From positions 1 through 10,086 of the forward strand of contig JAFAZB010000037.1 of assembly GCA_019240015.1 (NCBI GenBank): DNA of 10,086 bases, in the 5' to 3' direction. This DNA comes from Solirubrobacterales bacterium (GTDB lineage: Bacteria > Actinomycetota > Thermoleophilia > Solirubrobacterales > Solirubrobacteraceae). Below are positions 7,262 through 10,086 of this stretch, piece by piece. Position numbers and translations under genes: made by a program. The notes under the pieces are model-generated. The model saw nothing but the letters and a program-made list of their open reading frames with translations, was not told the origin of the DNA and made no database searches. Each line of letters starts with the position of its first letter. The stretch's first letter is position 1.

Positions 7262-7306
7262 ATCATAGGGCGACGCTTCAGAGCCGGTTGTGTACGAAAT
7301 GTGACC
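7262..7306 (-). promoter_or_regulatory. Leaderless promoter of the phosphoesterase operon with PHO-box-like direct repeats
   Basis: On the minus strand TATGAT (7267-7262) matches the -10 consensus at five of six positions and is followed by seven bases and the ATG at 7254. No -35 is evident. Instead two adjacent 11-bp units, GGTCACATTTC (7306-7296) and GTACACAACCG (7295-7285), end 17 bp upstream of the -10. Each matches five of the seven bases of GTTCACC, the conserved part of the Streptomyces PhoP direct-repeat unit. Activation by a PhoP-like regulator under phosphate limitation would suit phosphoesterase genes. This is inference from a short match. Confidence 0.4.
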
Positions 7307-7318
7307 GGCGCGCGCCGG
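7305..7318 (-). terminator. GC-only palindrome just after the LPxTG gene, possible weak terminator
   Basis: A perfect 14-bp palindrome CCGGCGCGCGCCGG begins 5 bp downstream of the stop codon of the mini LPxTG gene (stop at 7324-7326). On the minus strand it is followed by TCACATTTCG, which is only weakly T-rich, so it is not a canonical intrinsic terminator. It touches the upstream edge of the operon promoter. Confidence 0.3.
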
Positions 7319-7323
7319 CCGGG

Positions 7324-7590
7324 CTAGCGCTCGATGCCCTGGAGCTGTCTCACGCCCACGCCGCCGGCCACGAGCGCGAGCCCGAGCAGCCCTGTCAGCC
7401 AGATGTCGAGCCCGGTGCGGGGAAGGGTCTGCGAGGGGCCCAGCGCGGTGCTGTGCGCGGCGACGAGCGTGACGTGGCTGGCGCCCGAGAGGCTGCCGGC
7501 GGCGCTCGCGGCCAGCGCGGCGGGGGCCCCGATCAGCGCGAGCGAGATCAGCAGCGCGAGGCAGGTCAGCAGATGGCGCCCGCGGAGCAC
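7324..7590 (-). CDS. Mini LPxTG cell-wall-anchored protein (sortase substrate)
   Basis: The 88-residue protein has a signal peptide (about 1-28, RGRH then a hydrophobic run ending ALA), a very short mature region rich in Ser, Ala, Thr and Gly, and LPRTG at 56-60. A hydrophobic segment (about 61-80) and a short tail with two arginines (RQLQGIER) follow. This is the complete sorting signal recognised by a class A/E-like sortase, which would cleave between Thr and Gly and attach the protein to the wall. Only about 30 residues would remain on the surface, so it is probably not an enzyme. No sortase gene is in the window. The GTG start (7590) is chosen because it gives a normal signal peptide. The frame stays open upstream to 7713, but that part is an atypical Arg/Ala/Gly-rich stretch running through the palindromes. 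Confidence 0.65.
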   Translation of the reverse strand: MLRGRHLLTCLALLISLALIGAPAALAASAAGSLSGASHVTLVAAHSTALGPSQTLPRTGLDIWLTGLLGLALVAGGVGVRQLQGIER

Positions 7591-7596
7591 GCCGCG

Positions 7597-7602
7597 AGTA
7601 TT
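7597..7602 (-). promoter_or_regulatory. Possible -10 of the mini LPxTG gene
   Basis: AATACT on the minus strand matches four of six bases of the -10 consensus and lies six bases before the GTG at 7590, with no Shine-Dalgarno between. This again suggests a leaderless transcript. No -35 is evident. The match is weak on its own. Confidence 0.25.
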
Positions 7603-7654
7603 GCAAGCGCTCCGGCTGCTTTGCCGCTCGCCGGCGGGGGTTTTGTCGCACGTA

Positions 7655-7724
7655 GCGCGCGCCGCATGCGGCGCGCGCCCGGCGGCGCATGCGCCGCCGG
7701 CGGGGGCGCGCATGCGCGCCCCCG
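7655..7724. repeat. Three abutting perfect palindromes centred on CGCATGCG
   Basis: Three perfect, loopless palindromes lie end to end without a spare base: 7655-7678 (24 bp), 7679-7700 (22 bp) and 7701-7724 (24 bp). All share the central octamer CGCATGCG, and the arms are pure G/C but differ from one to the next (GCGC-type, CCGGCGG-type and CGGGGGCG-type). Their centres are exactly 23 bp apart, a little over two helical turns. They could be extruded as cruciforms, be transcribed as three consecutive hairpins, or present three equally spaced dimer-binding sites. What they do is not known from the sequence. Confidence 0.9.
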
Positions 7725-7745
7725 GCCCATCCTCTCCCTATGGGC
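7725..7745. repeat. Small inverted repeat adjoining the palindrome triplet
   Basis: GCCCAT (7725-7730) and ATGGGC (7740-7745) can pair around a 9-base pyrimidine loop (7731-7739). It directly follows the third palindrome, making a fourth potential hairpin in a row, but with a different architecture (an open loop). Confidence 0.45.
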
Positions 7746-7936
7746 GCTGGACCACAAACCTGTGTTTTGCAGGATTTCTTGCAGACGCAGGGCAAACTCG
7801 CCCGGGCCAGACGTCGCGTGTTAGGGTGCTCGGCGCCGCCTCCGGGAGGTCCGGAAGCGGTCGCGGCGACCGGCTCCGGGCGCCGCTCGACTTCGTTCCG
7901 CGCGCGCGTCTCACAGCGTGCGGCGCACCCGTCTGC

Positions 7937-9109
7937 ATGCGCCCATCGCCCCGTCGATCCAGGATCCTGCTCGCGCTCACGGCGACCGCCGCCACGCTCG
8001 TGCTGCTGGCCGGTCTGTTCGCGGCGTCCAGCTCCGGCGACCTCCAGAGCCAGATCTCCGGCGCGCAGTCCGACGCCGCCTCACTGCAGTCCGAGATCGC
8101 CACCGAGACCGGTCGGATCCAGACCACCAGCAGCGGGCTCCAGGACGCCCGCCGGCGGCTGGCTTCGGTCCAAGCGATGCTCAACGCCCGCGAGAGCCAG
8201 CTGAAGGGGGTGCAGACCGCGTTGCTCGCCGCGCGCGACCACCTGGTAGATCTGGAGAATCGCCTGCACCTGGCCGCCAGCGCGCTGGCGGCCAACCTGG
8301 TCGCCAACTACGAAGGCAGCCAGCCCGACCTGGTCACGGTGATCCTCGAATCGCACGGCTTCAGCGACCTGCTCGAGCGCGTCAGCTTCCTGCAGCGGGT
8401 GGGGCACCAGGACGCCGCCGTGGTCACCGTCACCCGCGCCACCCGGGCGGCGGTGGCCCGCGAGGCCAACGCGCTCGCGTCGCTCGAGGTCCGCGACCGC
8501 AAGCTCACCGAGCAGGTGCTCGCCGAGCGAAACCAGGTCGCGGCGCTGCGCTCCGCGCTGCTGGCGCGCCAGATCTCCGAGCTGCGCTCGCGCGCCGACA
8601 AAGCCGCGCAGCTCCAGCAGCTGAACGGTCGCCTGAAGTCACTGGAAGCCCGCGCCGCCGCCCAGGCAGCCAGCGCGGCCGCCACCGGCAACGCCAACGT
8701 CGGCGGAATCGTGGTCAACACCGGCGGGATGGTGCAGCCGCCCGCCGGCGCCCCACCCGCGATCGCGCAGGTGATCGCAGCCGGGAACGCGATCGCCACG
8801 CTGCCCTATATCTATGGCGGCGGTCACGCGTCGTTCCACGCCGACGGCTATGACTGCTCGGGCTCGGTCAGCTATGCGCTGGCGGCGGCCGGCCTGGTCA
8901 GCTCACCGATGGTCTCGGGAGACTTCGAGTCGTGGGGAGATCCCGGCCCGGGCCGCTGGATCACCGTGTACGCGAACGCCGATCACGTGTGGATGGAGGT
9001 CGCAGGCTGGCGCTTCGACACGGTCGCGCTCGCCGAGAGCGGCACCCGCTGGTCGCAATCGGGCGGCGAGTACTCGGGCTTCGTCGTTCGCCATCCGGCC
9101 GGGCTCTAG
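7937..9109 (+). CDS. Secreted NlpC/P60-type peptidoglycan hydrolase with N-terminal coiled coil
   Basis: The 390-residue protein has a signal peptide or signal anchor (about 1-32, RPSPRRSRI then a hydrophobic run). A long coiled coil follows (about 34-118 and 165-245) with an intervening segment, as in CwlO- and RipA-like DL-endopeptidases. A Gly/Pro/Ala linker (about 250-275) leads to a C-terminal NlpC/P60 domain (about 276-390). Catalytic residues are the cysteine of YDCSGSVSYAL (Cys307) and the histidine of NADHVWMEV (His350). LPYIYGGGH (289-297) is the usual lead-in, and the domain ends FVVRHPAGL. It should cut peptide stems of peptidoglycan during growth or division, with the coiled coil mediating control by membrane partners (known for relatives). 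The ATG at 7937 gives a clean signal peptide. No ribosome binding site is seen. It is divergent from the LPxTG gene across the palindrome region and convergent with the peptidase gene. Confidence 0.85.
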   Translation: MRPSPRRSRILLALTATAATLVLLAGLFAASSSGDLQSQISGAQSDAASLQSEIATETGRIQTTSSGLQDARRRLASVQAMLNARESQLKGVQTALLAARDHLVDLENRLHLAASALAANLVANYEGSQPDLVTVILESHGFSDLLERVSFLQRVGHQDAAVVTVTRATRAAVAREANALASLEVRDRKLTEQVLAERNQVAALRSALLARQISELRSRADKAAQLQQLNGRLKSLEARAAAQAASAAATGNANVGGIVVNTGGMVQPPAGAPPAIAQVIAAGNAIATLPYIYGGGHASFHADGYDCSGSVSYALAAAGLVSSPMVSGDFESWGDPGPGRWITVYANADHVWMEVAGWRFDTVALAESGTRWSQSGGEYSGFVVRHPAGL

Positions 9110-9165
9110 CCGGCGCGGGCAGCGGCGTGCTCGCGCGGGCGCGTGCGTGCGTGCGGGCGCGCGCG
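9110..9165. other. Convergent intergenic spacer with alternating purine-pyrimidine tract
   Basis: This 56-bp spacer between two stop codons contains GCGCGTGCGTGCGTGCG (9139-9155) and GCGCGCGCGT (9157-9166), almost uninterrupted alternating purine-pyrimidine, the sequence type that favours left-handed DNA. GC-rich hairpins are possible but no T-tract is present on either strand, so a standard intrinsic terminator is not supported. Confidence 0.5.
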
Positions 9166-10032
9166 TCAGAACGTCGGGTGGACCAGGTGGCCGGCCCGCA
9201 GGGAGCGCGATTGCCTGGAGAACGTCGGCTGCACCTGGAGGCTGACGTCGCGATAGGTGACCTTGAACGAGTTGCCCTTCGGCGTCAGCGCCGAGGGGGT
9301 GGCGGTTCCGACCGGCGCGCCGGGCGGCTGGTAGACCACGTAGTGGCGGCCGTCGGGACCTAGCGTGATCCGGGTCGAGTTCCAGGCGGGGTCGGAGATC
9401 GGTCCGGTGTGCCCGTCGCCCGACCGGGCGCTCGCCTGCTCGAACGTCGCCGAGCCGAAATCCGCCAGCGGTAGCGTCTCGCAGCTGCCGTCGCTGAAGC
9501 AATCCGACGGCGCCTCCAAGATCCACTCCGCCGAGGAGACGTCGACCACCGGCGCCTGCACGGTCTTGCTGAAGCCGCGGTGGCGGGTGAGGTCGCGCAG
9601 CATCAGCCCGACGGTGTGGCCGGTCACGGTGACGCTCGCCGACAATTGATCGTGCGGGTGCACGATCAGGCCGATCGTCTGCGAGAGCTGCGGTACCAGC
9701 TCGTACCAAGCGCTCGAGAGCACTTTCCCCGAGGCGCTGCAGTCGACCTCGGTCCCGATCTGCTCGAGCGCGTTCGAGGTCAAGCTGTAGCCGCCGAGGC
9801 CGACCCAGACCGCCGAGTAGGTCTGTCGCCCCGGGGAGCAGGTCGCGGCCGGCTGCCGCCACATCGCGACTATCTTGGTGAACTTGACCCCGGAGCGGTG
9901 GACCGCGTAACCGGCCCAGTTCGAGCTGGTGCTGTCGTCGGCCCGCGCCACTGGCGCGCAGAGCATCACCGCGGCCGCGGCCACCACCACCGCAGTCGCC
10001 AGCTTCGAGGGAACCAAATCGGTCGTCGGCAT
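9166..10032 (-). CDS. Secreted glutamic peptidase of family G1 (eqolisin-like)
   Basis: The 288-residue exported protein has a signal peptide (about 1-31, ending ARA-DD). The mature part has the family's order of motifs: SSNWAGYAV (36-44), AMWRQPA (56-62), YSAVWVGLGGY (72-82), LEQIGTEVDC (89-98), SAWYELVP (107-114), the HPHDQLSASV stretch (125-134) and SSAEWILEAP (166-175). Gln91 and Glu169 align with the catalytic Gln/Glu pair of scytalidoglutamic peptidase, so it is predicted active, probably at acid pH. Four cysteines (65, 98, 178 and 184) could form disulfides. The C-terminal part after about residue 215 is less familiar. Known eqolisins are mostly fungal, but bacterial homologues exist. 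The ATG at 10032 has AGGGG at 10047-10043, ten bases upstream. Confidence 0.85.
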   Translation of the reverse strand: MPTTDLVPSKLATAVVVAAAAVMLCAPVARADDSTSSNWAGYAVHRSGVKFTKIVAMWRQPAATCSPGRQTYSAVWVGLGGYSLTSNALEQIGTEVDCSASGKVLSSAWYELVPQLSQTIGLIVHPHDQLSASVTVTGHTVGLMLRDLTRHRGFSKTVQAPVVDVSSAEWILEAPSDCFSDGSCETLPLADFGSATFEQASARSGDGHTGPISDPAWNSTRITLGPDGRHYVVYQPPGAPVGTATPSALTPKGNSFKVTYRDVSLQVQPTFSRQSRSLRAGHLVHPTF

Positions 10033-10042
10033 CTGTTCGAGA

Positions 10043-10047
10043 CCCCT
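10043..10047 (-). promoter_or_regulatory. Shine-Dalgarno of the glutamic peptidase gene
   Basis: AGGGG on the minus strand lies ten bases before the ATG at 10032. It is one of only two recognisable ribosome binding sites in the window and supports this ATG over the other frame that is open across the region. Confidence 0.5.
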
Positions 10048-10053
10048 GCCCGG

Positions 10054-10086
10054 TCACGCGCGCACCGCCGCCCGGATCGCGTCTGC
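10054..10086 (-). CDS. Possible C-terminal end of an upstream gene
   Basis: From the window edge the minus strand reads ADAIRAAVRA and then TGA (10056-10054), with nine of ten codons ending in G or C as in the neighbouring genes. The stop lies 21 bp before the peptidase start, a normal same-strand spacing. Only ten codons are visible, so the product cannot be named and the call is tentative. Confidence 0.3.
   Translation of the reverse strand, partial: ADAIRAAVRA

Larger units (their letters stand above)
7591..7936. other. 346-bp divergent intergenic region
   Basis: This gap separates the starts of the LPxTG gene (minus) and the NlpC/P60 gene (plus). It holds a direct repeat GCCGGCGGGGG (7630-7640 and 7696-7706), the triple palindrome (7655-7724), a small hairpin (7725-7745) and a relatively AT-rich patch (about 7751-7785). 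The patch carries two TTGCAG copies 12 bp apart (7767 and 7779). A TAGGGT at 7822-7827 could be a -10 for the plus-strand gene, but no -35 goes with it. I see no convincing small gene or known riboswitch. Confidence 0.6.

Noticed and set aside
7655..7724. CRISPR array or intrinsic terminator
   Set aside because: The units abut without spacers and differ in their arms, so it is not a CRISPR array. There is no T-tract next to the hairpins on either strand, and both adjacent genes are transcribed away from it.
6133..7824. Long plus-strand open frame of 563 codons opposite the Tat phosphoesterase gene
   Set aside because: Its translation is rich in Arg, Gly, His and Val with no recognisable domain, and it lies antisense to a gene with complete family motifs. 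It is an expected by-product of very high GC content.
7746..7936. ydaO-type c-di-AMP riboswitch before the NlpC/P60 gene
   Set aside because: The position is typical for this class in actinobacteria, but I could not find its conserved GGGGGA-type and CCGAAUCCG-type segments by eye.
8903..10057. 384-codon minus-strand frame overlapping the glutamic peptidase and the end of the hydrolase gene
   Set aside because: It is a different frame from the motif-bearing peptidase and has a shadow-like Arg/Gly/Asp-rich composition.

Overview
This window is very GC-rich bacterial chromosome. It is densely packed, starts often at GTG, shows few clear Shine-Dalgarno sites and encodes many exported proteins. 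A small LPxTG protein, a coiled-coil NlpC/P60 hydrolase and a Streptomyces-like MatB point to a high-GC actinobacterium. My best guess is the Thermoleophilia (Solirubrobacter/Conexibacter type), inferred from protein character and not from any marker gene.

Left part (1-1884, minus strand): a malonyl-CoA synthetase gene (matB-like) is followed 24 bp downstream by the 5' part of a YwaF/TIGR02206 membrane protein that runs off the window. An 84-bp divergent promoter region separates matB from a plus-strand pair (1969-3356): a short NfeD and a slipin (SPFH) protein coupled by a GTGA overlap. This is the classic membrane-microdomain pair.

Middle (3330-7266, minus strand): three genes are joined by two GTGA overlaps. 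In transcription order they encode a Tat-exported phospholipase C-type phosphoesterase, an unrecognised secreted protein with four cysteines, and a second Sec-exported phosphoesterase carrying a fibronectin III and a beta-sandwich module. The operon seems to start from a leaderless promoter with a TATGAT -10. Two 11-bp repeats resembling half-sites of the actinobacterial PHO box replace the -35. A phosphate-scavenging or lipid-degrading secretion unit is the natural inference. The last gene overlaps the slipin gene tail to tail by 27 bp.

Right part (7324-10086): a mini LPxTG protein (minus) and an NlpC/P60 peptidoglycan hydrolase (plus) diverge from a 346-bp gap. That gap holds three abutting perfect palindromes whose centres are exactly 23 bp apart, the most unusual feature of the window. 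Converging on the hydrolase is a glutamic (G1/eqolisin) peptidase with both catalytic residues. At the right edge there may be the last codons of one more minus-strand gene.

No rRNA, tRNA, CRISPR array, insertion sequence or phage gene was seen. Most of the window is cell-envelope and extracellular-enzyme coding DNA. The candidates for something undescribed are the palindrome triplet and the two-phosphoesterase operon with its unknown middle protein.
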